Source: Tretioscincus oriximinensis
Lineage: Eukaryota; Chordata; Lepidosauria; Squamata; Gymnophthalmidae
Direction: 5' to 3'
NCBI GenBank assembly: GCA_022410635.1
Contig: JAJVDF010000126.1
Coordinates: forward strand, 1,310,076 to 1,374,075
DNA length: 64,000 nt
This document shows, in pieces, positions 1 through 10,990 of the stretch. Positions within the stretch are counted from its first letter, which is position 1. Each line of letters opens with the position of its first letter. The position numbers and the translations under genes are program-made. A model generated the notes under the pieces. The model ran no database searches. It saw only the letters and a program-made list of their open reading frames with translations, and had not been told where the DNA came from.

Positions 1-609
1 TCCTGGTTGCACTCTTAAACCTTCTGGAGTCATGAAGAACCTTTTTTGTGGGTGGGGACAGAGTTCTGGACTAAACCAGAAAAAGAAAAACATTAATTAA
101 GCTCATTCTCTAGGGCTGAAGAAAGCTTTAAAAAGTACATTTATGGTCACAGCCACAGAAGGAAGCTTTTCTAGCCACTAGATGGGGATACTAACTTACA
201 TTAGTGCATCATCTGCAACTAAGTATTAATAGGAAACAGATATTTTTAATACTTTGTTACATATTGCTTTACTTTGAGAAAACGCTGCATGCCTGTTTTC
301 GTTCTGCAAAAGTCATCAAATGAAATATCTATTCTACTTTTCAACCACCTTCCTTTAGGAAGTTTCACTTTCCCTTCCCTTAGGAAGATTTCACAGCTAC
401 AGAAGCACTCAATGGCTTCTCTGTGGGTCTACTAGACTACTTAGCTTTAGGACAATCAAAGACTTTAAAATAATACTTCCGTCTGCTGTTACTCCAAATG
501 TTAATATACATTTTTTTAAAAATTCTGAACAAATGTAGCTAATGTAAGTTTGATATAGAAGTTATGATAGGTTAATCCCCATAGACTACTCACTGATCAA
601 CAACAAAAG
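1..609. other. Intergenic sequence, nothing recognised
   Basis: AT-rich single-copy-looking DNA. No splice-flanked exon, repeat end or RNA gene could be supported. Confidence 0.5.
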
Positions 610-935
610 TGGCTAGATGAATTGGGCTGAGGCCCATCTCACTATTTGGCCCACCAATTACATCTGAAACAAAAGAAGGAAAAATCTTCTCCTGTTCTTG
701 ACGGCCTGCAAATGGTATTTCAGGAATCCTGCCCAATGCTCCATCTTGGGGGCAATATCAAGATATCCATCCTAGTAGCTGTTTATACCCTTAAACTTGT
801 CTAATCCTCTCTTAAAGCTATCCAGGCTATTGACTATCACCACTTCTTTTGAAGTAAATTCCAAAGGCTGATGATCCTCTAGGTGAAAAAATACTTTCCT
901 TTGTCTGCCTTCATTCTTCTGTTGATTGTTCTAAG
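610..935 (-). mobile_element. CR1-type LINE 3' end, degenerate
   Basis: On the minus strand this matches the 3' end of the CR1 family at 3.6-4.4 kb: complements of the phrases around TGCAAATGGTATTTCAGGAA and the final RT residues are recognisable, with many changes. It is an old 5'-truncated copy. Confidence 0.75.
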
Positions 936-1099
936 AACTTCAGTTTGATTTAAAAACATAAAGGTTTCAAGAAGGTCATAGTAAAATAGTTATATAAACA
1001 ACTAGAATGTGGAGAGAATATAGTATCCTTAGCTGAAAGTCAGGGTGAAAAGGACATTCATTAGACATTTAAACATCTACAGTGCGGGTGCCTTAATGC

Positions 1100-1330
1100 A
1101 CCTCAAGGCATTAGCATTTCATAACTTCAGGACTACCACAAAGAAGGCCCTCCCACCTTTGACCACTGAATGTAATAGGACACTCAAGGGGCCCTATGGG
1201 CAGGTCCGGATGGCACAAGGTGTCCCTTATTTGCCCAAACTGTTTACGGCCTTTTAAGTCAATGTTAATATCTTGAATGGGCAACCTGTACAGTTCTTTT
1301 AGGTTACGCAGCCTATTCCTGTTAGCATCT
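1100..1330. repeat. Interspersed-repeat fragment, class uncertain
   Basis: The phrases around GGACTACCACA and GGCCTTTTAAGTCAATGTTA ... TTGAATGGGC resemble a repeat common in reptile genomes (the 'rediscovered-in-order, class and type not known' kind). I recognise the phrasing but cannot assign a family. Confidence 0.35.
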
Positions 1331-1454
1331 TTTAAAGTTTTTTTAAAAAAATTATCCCGCATCAACCTCTTGAGGCTGTTCACGTTGTCTTTTGAGGAAA
1401 CATTTCCTTCAGTTTGGGGGGAAGGAGAAGTTGGCTTTTATTCCATGTTATTCT

Positions 1455-1580
1455 CAACCTAGAGTGGCTTTCATAACCTTCTCTTCACAACAGATACCTT
1501 GCGAAGTAGGTGGGGGTGAGAGAGCTTTGAAATACTGCGACTAGGTCAAAGTTGCCCAGTTGCCTTTTGTGGAGGCAAAG
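1455..1580 (-). mobile_element. tRNA-derived SINE fragment (Squam1/Sauria-like)
   Basis: The minus strand reads through the body of the SINE seen complete at 29.6 kb (tcaccc...ccacctacttcgcaagg...gttgtgaagagaaggtta). Only the middle part is preserved. Confidence 0.5.
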
Positions 1581-1765
1581 AGACTTCCAGATAAGAGTCT
1601 GACACTTAAAAAGACTTAAAAAGAGTTAAGGCTGCTATTCTGTTATTGATCACATGCTCTGTATATAAAACATTCCACATTCAATATCCAGTACCTCTAG
1701 CTAGACAGCACTAGAGGTTTTCTCTCTATAACCCTAAGAGAGATATGTTCTTACCAATCAATGGG

Positions 1766-1868
1766 GGCTGCATCCAAACATCACTTACTTATTCTGCTGT
1801 ATTAGATATTCTGGAATAAAACATGGCTATTGCAGACAACGGAATAAGTAAGCATCATCTGGATGCGG
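1766..1868. mobile_element. Harbinger-like MITE, degenerate copy
   Basis: The terminal inverted repeats GGCTGCATCCAAACATCACT and the complement of its right end match the better copy at 7578-7728. Confidence 0.55.
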
Positions 1869-2094
1869 TATTACACCCAATGACACAGTGGAATCATTGA
1901 TGACTTCCTCTTATGTTTCCAAAGTTTCTGAGCTTTCTTCTCAAGCCTTGTATCAAAAAAGCAATCAAATGAATAGTGCCTGTGAGCCATGCGAGATTTC
2001 AAATGTGCCCGGATTTGGACCCAGACCATTGAGTGTACACGTCACAATGGAACTTCCTACATTTTACTATCAAAACAATATATTTCCAACTGCA

Positions 2095-2275
2095 ATCATC
2101 ATCATCATCATTTATAATGCCCCTTTCACCAAAGGGTGGCTGACATAGCTTTTGTTGCTTTCTCCACATCAGATACCAGAGAATCACTTAGTTGGCTTCC
2201 TGGAGGAGTGTGGAATTGAACTGTTAGACTACAGAATATGATTCCAATACTATAATCATTACACCAAATTGGCTC
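2095..2275 (-). mobile_element. tRNA-derived SINE (Squam1/Sauria-like), minus strand
   Basis: Read on the minus strand: a tRNA-like head (agccaatttggtgtaatg), a B-box-like region, the body phrase gtggagaaagcaacaaaagc, and a tail leading into (ATG)n. It is colinear with the copy at 29597-29855. Confidence 0.75.
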
Positions 2276-2279
2276 TCCA

Positions 2280-3150
2280 TTTGCAAGATATGCAGAAAGG
2301 AGTTATTTAACTATAAAGTTTTTAGGATGTTGTGAGACATTTATTTTCATTGCTATCTTTACTTATAATTGCTGGGCTGAAGACAAACAAGCTTCCTTAT
2401 CTGGCATCAGAATCATCCAGGATATGGAAGATTAAATAAGTAAATGGCAAAGCTATTGTTTAGACTTGATTTGTGTGGCTTTTATTCGTCTTCTAGGAAA
2501 CCACAAAAAGGCTGATAAATAAAAGTGTAATGGAGCTACGGTAGCCCAGCGAACAGACCACAGGTATTCTAAGCATAGTAAAATGCAAAAATGAACGCTC
2601 ACTACATGCAGAGAATTTAAGCCGTACCTTTTTCCAAATCATCATTAATCTAAGAAAAGAGGGAAGACCTCTGCAATGTGTATTTTCTTTCTTGCTTTCC
2701 TCCTCATTTAAAAACTGCAGTGATGTATTAGCTCATCTTTCCGAGTATAGTAATTTTTGGAAAGAAAAAATGTTTTCAATTCTTTTGCATAATTATCTTA
2801 TCCATAATTTATCATAGAGACTGATCAGTTTCATCACAGATCAATGCTCACTCTAAAATGCTCTTTGGCAACATTTTGTATCTAAAAACAGAACAGGCTC
2901 AGCCTAATTGTCCAGGACCTGCTTATGTAGAGAACCTCCTTTTGCACTTACTAGTTGCAATGGAACTTGAAAAAATAACAACAGTGTACCTTCAGACTTC
3001 GATACTTCGTTATATCATTCGTCCATGACCACAGAAATAACCTGGTCGATTCCCAGTTGCTCATAAGCTTTCAAGATTTAGTTAATCTCCAAACTATAGA
3101 GAATTCCCAAGCTTATTAACCTGGCCTCAGATACTGTTTTAATTTGGTTT
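2280..3150. other. Intergenic, nothing recognised
   Basis: AT-rich sequence without supported features. Confidence 0.4.
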
Positions 3151-3154
3151 TAAT

Positions 3155-3228
3155 ATGTTGGATTTTACTGCTAACCATCCTGAGACCTTTGAATATAGGG
3201 TGGTATAGAAATGTAAACAAATACTTTT
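3155..3228 (+). mobile_element. SINE 3' tail fragment
   Basis: The phrase ctaaccatcctgagaccttt...agggtggtatagaaatg is the 3' tail of the local tRNA SINE family. Confidence 0.55.
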
Positions 3229-3579
3229 TCTGTACATAAAGTTGTTTAAATAGAAAAAATAGCTTAATGTTAGAGAACTGAACAATTCACCCTAGTTTTC
3301 AGATACATTCTGAATATGAATAGGCACTTTTAAGATGGGGCTGCCTCCTTCATTTTACTGCAGTTTTTGTTTGATTGGTTTTCAGTTATCCCTCTAGTTT
3401 TATTCCTGGAGTACTAGAATGTTTAATACACATGAGATAACTTGAAAGCCCACCCAAATGGAAGTGTATCTGCATTTTTTATATAATATGGAAAATACAA
3501 TTAGCTACCATAGTACAATTTTAAGATATCTAGGTACTGTTTCAACAAGTACTTTTAATTTATCTTCAGTCCTGAAGAA

Positions 3580-4433
3580 CTCTGTGAGCAGTCTTCAAGA
3601 TATTGTTAAGACTCGACTGAATCATCATCAGAATGCAGCTCATCAATGTTCAACCCAGTGTGCAGCAGCAGCAAAAAAGGCAAATTCCATGTTGGGGATA
3701 ATTAGGAAAGGAATCGAAAACAAGTCAGCAAATGTTTTGCCTCTTTATAAATCTGTGGTGAGGCCACATTTGGAATACTGTGTTCAGTTCTGGTCACCAC
3801 ATCTCAAGAGGGATATTTTGGAACTGGAGAAGGTGCAGAAAAGGGCAACAAAAATGATCAAGGGTCTGGAGCACCTCCCTTACGAAGCAAGGCTGCAACG
3901 TTTGGGCCTCTTCAGCCTTGAAAGGAGACGTTTGAGGGGTGATCTGATTGAAGTGTACAAAATCATGCATGGGATCGACAGAGTGAATAGAGAAAAAATG
4001 TTTTCTCTATCACACAACACAAGGACCAGAGGGCACTCCTTAAAACTGTTGGGTAGAAAAGTGAGAACAGACAAAGGAAAGTATTTTTTCACCCAGAGGG
4101 TCATCGGCCTGTGGAATTTACTTCCTGAAGAGGTAGTGGTAGCAAACAGCTTGGATAGTTTCAAGACAGGACTAGACAGGTTTATGGACAATAAGAGTAT
4201 AAATGGATACTAAGATAATTGTCTGGATGTCGCCTCTGGGATGGAGCAACAGGCAGGACTCTTGAAATACCATTTGCAGGGAGTCACGAACAGGAGCAGC
4301 ATATCTTGCTTTCCTCTGTTCGGACTGCCCAGGTGCATCTGGTGGGCCTCTGTGTGACACAGACTGCTGGACTCGAGGGGCTGTGGCCTGATCCAGTATG
4401 GCTCTTCTTATGTTCTTATGTTCTTAATAACAA
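3580..4433 (+). mobile_element. CR1-type LINE, 3' part with the end of the reverse transcriptase ORF
   Basis: An open frame to 4213 encodes the C-terminal part of a CR1-type ORF2: KSVVRPHLEYCVQFWSPHLK, then LEHLPYEARLQRLGLFSLE, RRLRGDLIEVYKIMHG, and FFTQRVIGLWNLLPEEVV. It is 5' truncated and lacks the catalytic YxDD region. A 3' UTR follows, ending in tandem TTCTTATG-type units near 4405-4433, typical of CR1 3' termini. The intact frame indicates a young insertion. A near-identical copy lies inverted at 4970-5491. Confidence 0.9.
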
Positions 4434-4969
4434 TTTCCACCACTCAGGAATATAAGCAAGTATATATATACCAGTATATAATTATGCCTAAATCTCTGCT
4501 CAGAAAATGCACAATTAAACTGCACTCTTTCAAATTAAGAGAAAGGCAGTTAGAGGAAATCAGATCAGCTGGAAAGTGTGCATGGAAAAATGTTCTCTAT
4601 GCTTTTCTTTAAACCACTGGGCACTCTGGCCTTGTCTAAAAGAAGCTGAATTTACAAACGTAGGGTTTAAGAGTGCATTCTACACTAGGAAGAAAAGAGC
4701 ATCAGATCAAAAACCTTATTCTACTTTATATTGGGAAGTTTGGCCCTAAGGTCATACTTAGCATCACTGTCACCCTGGCCAATAAAATATACTGTATTGC
4801 TAAAAGGCATCTGCTGAAACTTGCTCTACTGGCTTTCCTGAAGAAGGAAGAGCCGGTCTCTGTACTGGAGCGAGCTCTATCTAATAGCAAACAAAATTGA
4901 AATAATCACCAAGGGTTGCTTGCAAGATATCCAAAAAACCTCATGTCAAATTCTCCTTCTCTTTCCATA
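4434..4969. other. Spacer between two inverted CR1 copies
   Basis: About 535 bases with a short TA-rich stretch near 4460 and nothing else recognisable. Confidence 0.4.
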
Positions 4970-5491
4970 AGAACATAAGAAGAGCCATACTGGATCAGGC
5001 CACAGCCCATCGAGTCCAGCATTCTGTGTCACACAGAGGCCCACCAGATGCACCTGGGCAGTCCAAACAGAGGAAAGCAAAATATGCTGCTCCTGTTCGT
5101 GACTCCCTGCAAATGGTATTTCAAGAGTCCTGCCTGTTGCTCCATCCCAGAGGCAACATCCAGACATCCATCCTAGTACCCATTTTATACCCTTGGTGTC
5201 CATAAACCTGTCTAGTCCTGTCTTGAAACTATCCAAGCTGTTAGCTACCACTACCTCTTCAGGAAGTAAATTCCACAGGCCGATGACCCTCTGGGTGTTC
5301 TCACTTTTCTACCCAACAGTTTTAAGGAGTGCCCTCTGGTCCTTGTGTTGTGTGATAGAGAAAACATTTTTTCTCTATTCACCCTGTCGATCCCATGCAT
5401 GATTTTGTACACTTCAATCAGATCACCCCTCAAACGTCTCCTTTCAAGGCTGAAGAGGCCCAGACGTTGCAGCCTTGCTTCGTAAGGGATG
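4970..5491 (-). mobile_element. CR1-type LINE 3' end, near-identical to the copy at 3.6-4.4 kb
   Basis: The minus strand encodes the same C-terminal peptide over many tens of residues (LPYEARLQRLGLFSLERRRL and onward) as the plus-strand copy, with a short deletion after KLLGRKVRT. The 3' terminus (taagaacataagaagagcca on the plus strand) lies at the left. Confidence 0.88.
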
Positions 5492-6105
5492 TTGTCAGGA
5501 GCAGTCAAACCCCGGCCTGGTTTGACTATTGATTTGGAGGCTGACTTCCTTAAATACAGGCTGGAGAAAATTAGCAAACACTGACAAGGAGAGAACTGGG
5601 GAGGGAAATGCTGCCATGCCAGCGGGGGAAGCAGACACAGAAGCGCTGATGGGTGGCAGGAGTCACGGCCGGCTGCTCAGTGGCAGGGCGCCTGGGCGGT
5701 TTTCATGGCAGAGGCGCCATTGCCCGGGGAGAAGACAACGACCCACCCCGAGAGCTTCCGAGGAAGGAACGAAGGAAAACATCACTTCCGTTATGCATTG
5801 GTGGGTTATTTATGCCGCCTGAGGGACCCCTTAACTCTGCATTTCTCTCCGGCTCCCCCACTCCGGACCGAGGGCTCGCAGCCCGGCCCGTGCCTTATTC
5901 TTCTGGTAAAAAAAATACGACTTTTTTCGCCCCATAGATGCGCCGCCGAGCTCCACCCAGCGTCCCCCCGTCTTCCTCCGCTCCCGCAGGCCGTCGGGAG
6001 CCCTTGTCGAGTACTAGGGGGGAGCGACGTCGGCAGCACTGAGGCAAAACACTCACCTCAACCTCGTTCCTCCCCAGCTNTTCTCCCCCGTCAGCATCCC
6101 TAATA

Positions 6106-6176
6106 CCTTCCCCTTTAACGATTTCTTTTTTTCCGTCGGCGGTACCCTGCGATTCACTCTGCCTTCCCCTTTAACG
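6106..6176. repeat. 15-base direct repeat in the TRAPPC10 CpG island
   Basis: CCTTCCCCTTTAACG occurs at 6106-6120 and again at 6162-6176, 56 bases apart. The pair lies just upstream of the ETS-like site and the gap. It could be a paired factor site or a small local duplication. Confidence 0.5.
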
Positions 6177-6307
6177 CCCGATACCGCCGCCGTCGCTTTC
6201 CTTGCCGGAAGCTGTCATGCTGCTGCCGCTCCAGGAAGCGGATGAGTCGGGGCCCGTCTGCCGTCCCTATCTGGGAGCAGCGCGCGAGGGGGGGGTCAGT
6301 CGTTGGG

Positions 6308-6667
6308 NNNNNNNNNNNNNNNNNNNNNNNNNNNNNNNNNNNNNNNNNNNNNNNNNNNNNNNNNNNNNNNNNNNNNNNNNNNNNNNNNNNNNNNNNNNNN
6401 NNNNNNNNNNNNNNNNNNNNNNNNNNNNNNNNNNNNNNNNNNNNNNNNNNNNNNNNNNNNNNNNNNNNNNNNNNNNNNNNNNNNNNNNNNNNNNNNNNNN
6501 NNNNNNNNNNNNNNNNNNNNNNNNNNNNNNNNNNNNNNNNNNNNNNNNNNNNNNNNNNNNNNNNNNNNNNNNNNNNNNNNNNNNNNNNNNNNNNNNNNNN
6601 NNNNNNNNNNNNNNNNNNNNNNNNNNNNNNNNNNNNNNNNNNNNNNNNNNNNNNNNNNNNNNNNNNN
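6308..6667. other. Assembly gap (360 Ns) in the CpG island
   Basis: A run of 360 unknown bases is flanked by very GC-rich sequence with G runs. It probably hides TRAPPC10 exon 1, expected to carry about 67 coding bases ending in a split Cys codon (T at the donor). Open frames that cross the gap are artefacts. Confidence 0.9.
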
Positions 6668-7000
6668 GCGGCGTGGGGGGGGGGGCAGCGTGGCGGGGGC
6701 GGCCCAGTCAGGGCGAGGGGGTTGGCGGCGGGCAGCTTTCTCCGCGAACGCCCCACCGGAGGCTCCGGGCAGGGAAGGGACGGAGAGCCGCCTGCTAGGC
6801 TGCCTAGGAGGGGAGAGGGGCGGCGGCGGGGCTCTCCCGTAGCTGCCGGCGCCTGGCTGCCTCCCTCCTTCCCTCCTTCCTGCCGCCGCAGCCGCTTTCC
6901 GAGGGGGCGTGAGAAGGGCGAAGTCCAAAGGGCCTTGTGGGGATTTGGCGGCGGCGGCGGCGGCGCGCCTGAGGGTCACTTCGCTGGGAATCAGGTCTGA

Positions 7001-7149
7001 GGCCCCGTCCCCACGGCGCCTTCTCTGGGCTCTCCCTCAGAATAGGAGCCTGCCACCCACACGGCGGCCCGCCATCGTCTACAGTGGCATGTGGGTGACC
7101 CAACTCTGACCCGCGGTGCAACCCAGGTTAAGGCCTCGTGTGGACAGGA
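7001..7149. mobile_element. GC-rich inverted-repeat element (MITE-like), copy 1
   Basis: The ends are imperfect inverted repeats: GGCCCCGTCCCCACGGCG at the left, and the complement of CGTGTGGACAGG at the right. The interior includes AATAGGAGCCTGCCACCCAC, which is closely repeated at 54.48 kb. It sits inside the TRAPPC10 CpG island. No coding capacity is seen, so this is a non-autonomous DNA element by inference. Confidence 0.55.
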
Positions 7150-7577
7150 CTGTGTGGCCACCTGCTTGCCATTTTCTTCCCTCTTTCTCCTCCCCCGACC
7201 CCAGAGTTTGTCCCCCCGGAAAGGGGGTACGTGGGGGCCCTTACCAGGCTAAGATCGTGTATCTTTTCATAGCTGTNAAAAAAGAAGCAATTTCTGTAGA
7301 TGCGGTTTGTTATACCGGCAGCACCTGCTGAACATTCCTTTTTTAGCATACCCGTTAAAGATCGAGTCCTCCTTTTCCTCCTTCTTTTTGGGAGGGACAA
7401 CCGTAATCCTGAGTCAGTCTCCTGCCCCCCCCCCCCAATCCCCCATATTGTCTGGACTGTGTGGCAGCAGCACACGTGTCTCATTGTTCGCCCAACCAAG
7501 TGGCAAAATGGGACGCGTGTTTGTTTGCACTCTAGCATCGTTTTTGCGCTTCTTTTCTTCTTCCCGCACTGCATTTT
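7150..7577. other. Start of TRAPPC10 intron 1, nothing recognised
   Basis: Moderately GC-rich sequence with a C run near 7425-7435. Confidence 0.4.
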
Positions 7578-7728
7578 AGGCTGCATCCACACATTACTTA
7601 TTTATTCCACTAAAATTGGATAATTCACAATAAAGCGTGGATATTCTGGAATAAATCAGCCTACGCAATGCTTTATTATGGAATAACCAACTATAGTGGA
7701 ATAAATAAGTGATGTGGGGATGTAGCCT
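7578..7728. mobile_element. Harbinger-like MITE with about 33-bp terminal inverted repeats
   Basis: The left end GGCTGCATCCACACATTACT and the complement of the right end (GGCTACATCCCCACATCACT) match over about 33 bases through CTTATTTATTCCACT. The element is flanked by TTA on both sides, a 3-bp target duplication typical of PIF/Harbinger. There is no coding capacity. Confidence 0.75.
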
Positions 7729-8510
7729 TACTNTGGTCATGCCTTTTATTTTAAATCTTCTCCATCTGTGTTCAGTATTGAAGAATGGGATTAAGCCCAG
7801 GAAATACAAATAGATTAAGGCCATGCTTCAATCAAGACTCACAAAGGTTCAAAAGTAGAGGTGTGGCCAGGAGTTCTGCTTGGTAAATAGGGAGTGGGAC
7901 TATAAGTGAAGCCCCTTTGGCCAACGTACCAGCCTATTCAATCTGTGCAAAGCCAGGTTTTGGACAGTGCTTACAAAAAAATTAGTAGCTAACCAATCTG
8001 TTTACTACAGAACAATTTTTGGCATAAGGAAGGNATGCAGAGAATTAAAACAAGTCTTTTTGTGTATCTGGAGACTTAACAGAGAGAATGTAGTCGAATG
8101 TAAAAACATCTTGGAAGTTGTTTATATTTATTTGGAAATTTAGCTTTAAAAAAGCAGTGTAATTCTAAATTATTATGAAGCTGCATGTATAACCGTAATG
8201 TGAAACAGTACACATGCAAAAAANAAAATGCTCCCTTTTGCATCCTTACCAAATTAAATAAGCAAAACATGTTAAANTTAAGAGTTTTGACTCTTAGGCA
8301 CTGTTTGCACAGGCAAATACATTTACATTCACAATGCAGCTAGCCAAAGTAAGTGCTTGTTGAATGATTGGAGAAATAATGGGGGCAATAAATTGAAGCT
8401 GAATCCAGTTAAGACAGAAAGCTATATGCTAAAGAGTTTTATATCCATGAAAGAGAGAGGTATCTTGTCTGTGATGAGGTTACTTGTCCTAGGAGGAATA
8501 GCTTTATAAT
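7729..8510. other. TRAPPC10 intron 1, nothing recognised
   Basis: AT-rich sequence with scattered single Ns. Confidence 0.4.
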
Positions 8511-8780
8511 TTGGGGTGTGGGGCTTCTGGACTCTCTACTGCCACTTGATGCTCAATATTCAGGTGTAGACAGTAGCTAGGAATGTCTATTTCCACTACA
8601 GCTGGTCTGCCAGTTATGGCAGCTTCTGGATAGAGGCAACCTGGCCACAGTAATCCATACCCTGGTAACTTCCAAAATGAAGTGGGGCTGCCCTCAAAGA
8701 CAGTTCAGAATCTGCAGCAGATGCAGAATGCAGCTGCTAGCAGGCACAACTGGTCAGATATTTTTCTCACCTAGTTCATC
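8511..8780 (+). mobile_element. Degenerate LINE reverse-transcriptase fragment
   Basis: Pieces such as TVIHTLVTSK and, after a frame change, a QNAAA-like run (cagatgcagaatgcagctgc) match the end of a CR1/L2-type RT domain (ALVTSRLDYCNALY...LQNAAA). Several frameshifts are present. Confidence 0.5.
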
Positions 8781-8854
8781 TCCATATTCCATTTACATGT
8801 CCTTTATCATCTCCTACACTCTGTTTCCTTTAAATTCTGCTCCTGACATTTGTC

Positions 8855-8950
8855 CCCTAGCATCTGAAGAATAGATGAGTCTATGAAATCTCATGCCACC
8901 TACCTTTTTCCTGTTAGTCTCCAAGTGCTACTGCTGGACTTATTCTCATA
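8855..8950 (-). mobile_element. Old copy of the CTGAAGAAG/GAAA retroposon family
   Basis: CTGAAGA at 8864-8870 is followed by a TAGA...TCTA stem and GAAA at 8885-8888, then ctcatgccacc...tgttagtctccaagtgctact. These are the same landmarks in the same order as the copies at 22.6, 40.6 and 60.3 kb. The family orientation used here (agagaaatagccgtg as the start) is on the minus strand. Confidence 0.6.
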
Positions 8951-10480
8951 TAAACCTGCTTGCACCCTAATAACTTCCAGAGAGGTCCTCTTAATAATTC
9001 CATAACTTTCAGAAGCTAAAAGAATGTGTGGGGTGGCTTTCCTGGTGAGCGCCTTAAGGTAATANAATAGACTCTTATTTAAGGTGTGTGGGAAACCACA
9101 CAGTATGTCCGGGTGTCTGATGAAAACATACCTGTTCACCCTAATCTATCAACAGTGAGAATAACATTCTGTCCACATTGCTATCACTGTCTTTAGCCAT
9201 TTCATTTCAGTTGTTTTTATAACTATTTTAGTGTGATTTGTCCTGAGACATCATGTCGTGTAAGACGTGATATAAAAATAATTAACATATTAATTTGCTT
9301 GCTGTATTTATTTACTTACCCTGTCCTTTACCTGAAAATCACAGAGTAGGTCACAATATTCAATAAAAATGCAAGATAAACTATAACTAAAATTATCAAG
9401 TTGCATAGTGATAAAAGTTGCATAGAATCCCNCTGTTTTCTAAGCCTTTGTATAGTAAAATATCAAGGAGACAATCTTTCCTTTTAAAAAAAAGTTATGT
9501 TTGGTTTAAAAATNTAAGCACTGTAGTGCTATTAAGGAGGCAATATTTAAAGTGATTGTCTTTGTATTGGAGGTGATTTGTCAAAATCCTTTGAAGCTTT
9601 TGATGGGAAAACTATTTGGCAATGTTTCATAGTTACACTTAAAAATCTTACTGCTACATTTTGCATTAGTTAAGTGTCAGGCTTTGGGATCCTTGTGNGG
9701 TAACACCAGGAAAGGTGCACTTATTTAGTTCAATGAAATGTAACTATAGTCTAGAATAATTATGAACTCAGAATTTTGCTGACCCTCACATTTTTCTTAC
9801 ATGTATATAATGAATTATTTTATTTTATTAATCTGTCATTTCATAGAAACACTGAAATCAGATTTTGACTCCAAGCAAAATACTCCCCAAAAGTATTTTG
9901 TGTCATGTTGATGTTTAATACTTCTGGTATGTTTAGAAGAAAAAAATTAAATAACTAGAATGTTTTCACTTGCCTTGAACTCTTTGAAACTTCTAAGTTA
10001 CTGTATTGTAAAAGAAACAAAATACTCAAATATCAAATGTCAACAAATNTGTGTTGCCTAGCTCTAGAACTTGGATATTTTGCTGAATGAGCTGAGTACT
10101 TCACAAAGCTTGAATATTGTTGGTGATTATGATTTATTTATGTGAATAAAATCTATTGGAAAATAATGTATTTTCCATACAAAATTTTCATCTTTTTAAA
10201 TTACCGGTCTCATTAAATTTAGAATTTGAAGGATCAACTTAAAAAAATTAAACTGCTATAGCCAAGTTATTTCAAATTTGGCAGATTCAGAAGCAGATTG
10301 TAAAGTTGTTGAGTATTTCTATAATAACATATTGNTGTCATCCTGAATTTGAAAAGTAATAATTGTATTTTTTTGGTATATCAAGTTTATTTGTTTTCAA
10401 AAAAGAAATTAAATTCATTGAGTTTTTAATCTCTTTAGTAAAAAGTTTAATATCAAAGGACTTGCAATAAAGCAATAATA
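8951..10480. other. TRAPPC10 intron 1, nothing recognised
   Basis: Very AT-rich; no exon or repeat end could be supported. Confidence 0.4.
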
Positions 10481-10481
10481 A

Positions 10482-10990
10482 GAATATAAGGAGAACTTTG
10501 CTGAATCGGAACCTTGCCCATCTCCTGTATTCTGCCCTACATTGTAGCCCATCAGATACATTGGGACAGTCTAGAGCAGAAAAAGGAATACTTCCTGACT
10601 TCCATGAATTTATATAACCCTATTTTGAAACTATCCAGACGGCTAGCCACCACAACCTCCTCCGGAAATGAATTCCACAGACAAATGACCCTTTGGGTAG
10701 AAAACTACTTTGGCCATCCTAACTCTTCTACCCATCAGCTTAAGGAAGTGCCCATCTATGCTGGGTGATAGAGAATTTTTTTTCTTTATTCATCTTATCT
10801 ATCCCATGCATGATTTTATATACCTCACTCAGGTCACCTCTTGAGGTTGAAGAGGCCTAAACATTGCAGCCTGATTTCATNAGGAAGATGTTCCATCCCC
10901 TTTATCATTCTTGTGGTCCTTTTTTGCACCTTCTCCATTGCCACAATATGCTTTCTGAGGTGTGGTGGACCAGAATTCTACACAGAAATG
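10482..10990 (-). mobile_element. CR1-type LINE 3' end, degenerate
   Basis: The minus strand follows the family consensus from the TTCTTATG end (aagaatataaggagaac at the left) through the coding end (ccggaaatgaattccacagac), but with the UTR segment deleted near 10590. Confidence 0.75.

Larger units (their letters stand above)
5640..7150. promoter_or_regulatory. CpG island, probable TRAPPC10 promoter and 5' end
   Basis: GC- and CpG-dense sequence stands out sharply from the surrounding AT-rich DNA and is interrupted by the assembly gap. ETS-type motifs (CCGGAAGC at 6205-6212 and an inverted ACTTCCG at 5784-5790) suit a housekeeping promoter. It is the only CpG island upstream of TRAPPC10 exon 2 in the window, so it is the best promoter candidate. 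No sequence matching the expected first coding exon is visible on either side of the gap. Confidence 0.75.

Noticed and set aside
1888..2148. 86-codon frame at 1.9 kb
   Set aside because: Its end is the (ATC)n tail of a minus-strand SINE; no domain seen.
6154..7000. Long open frames on both strands across the CpG island
   Set aside because: They exist only because the 360 Ns contain no stop codons; the flanking residues are Gly/Arg/Pro-rich translations of GC-rich DNA.
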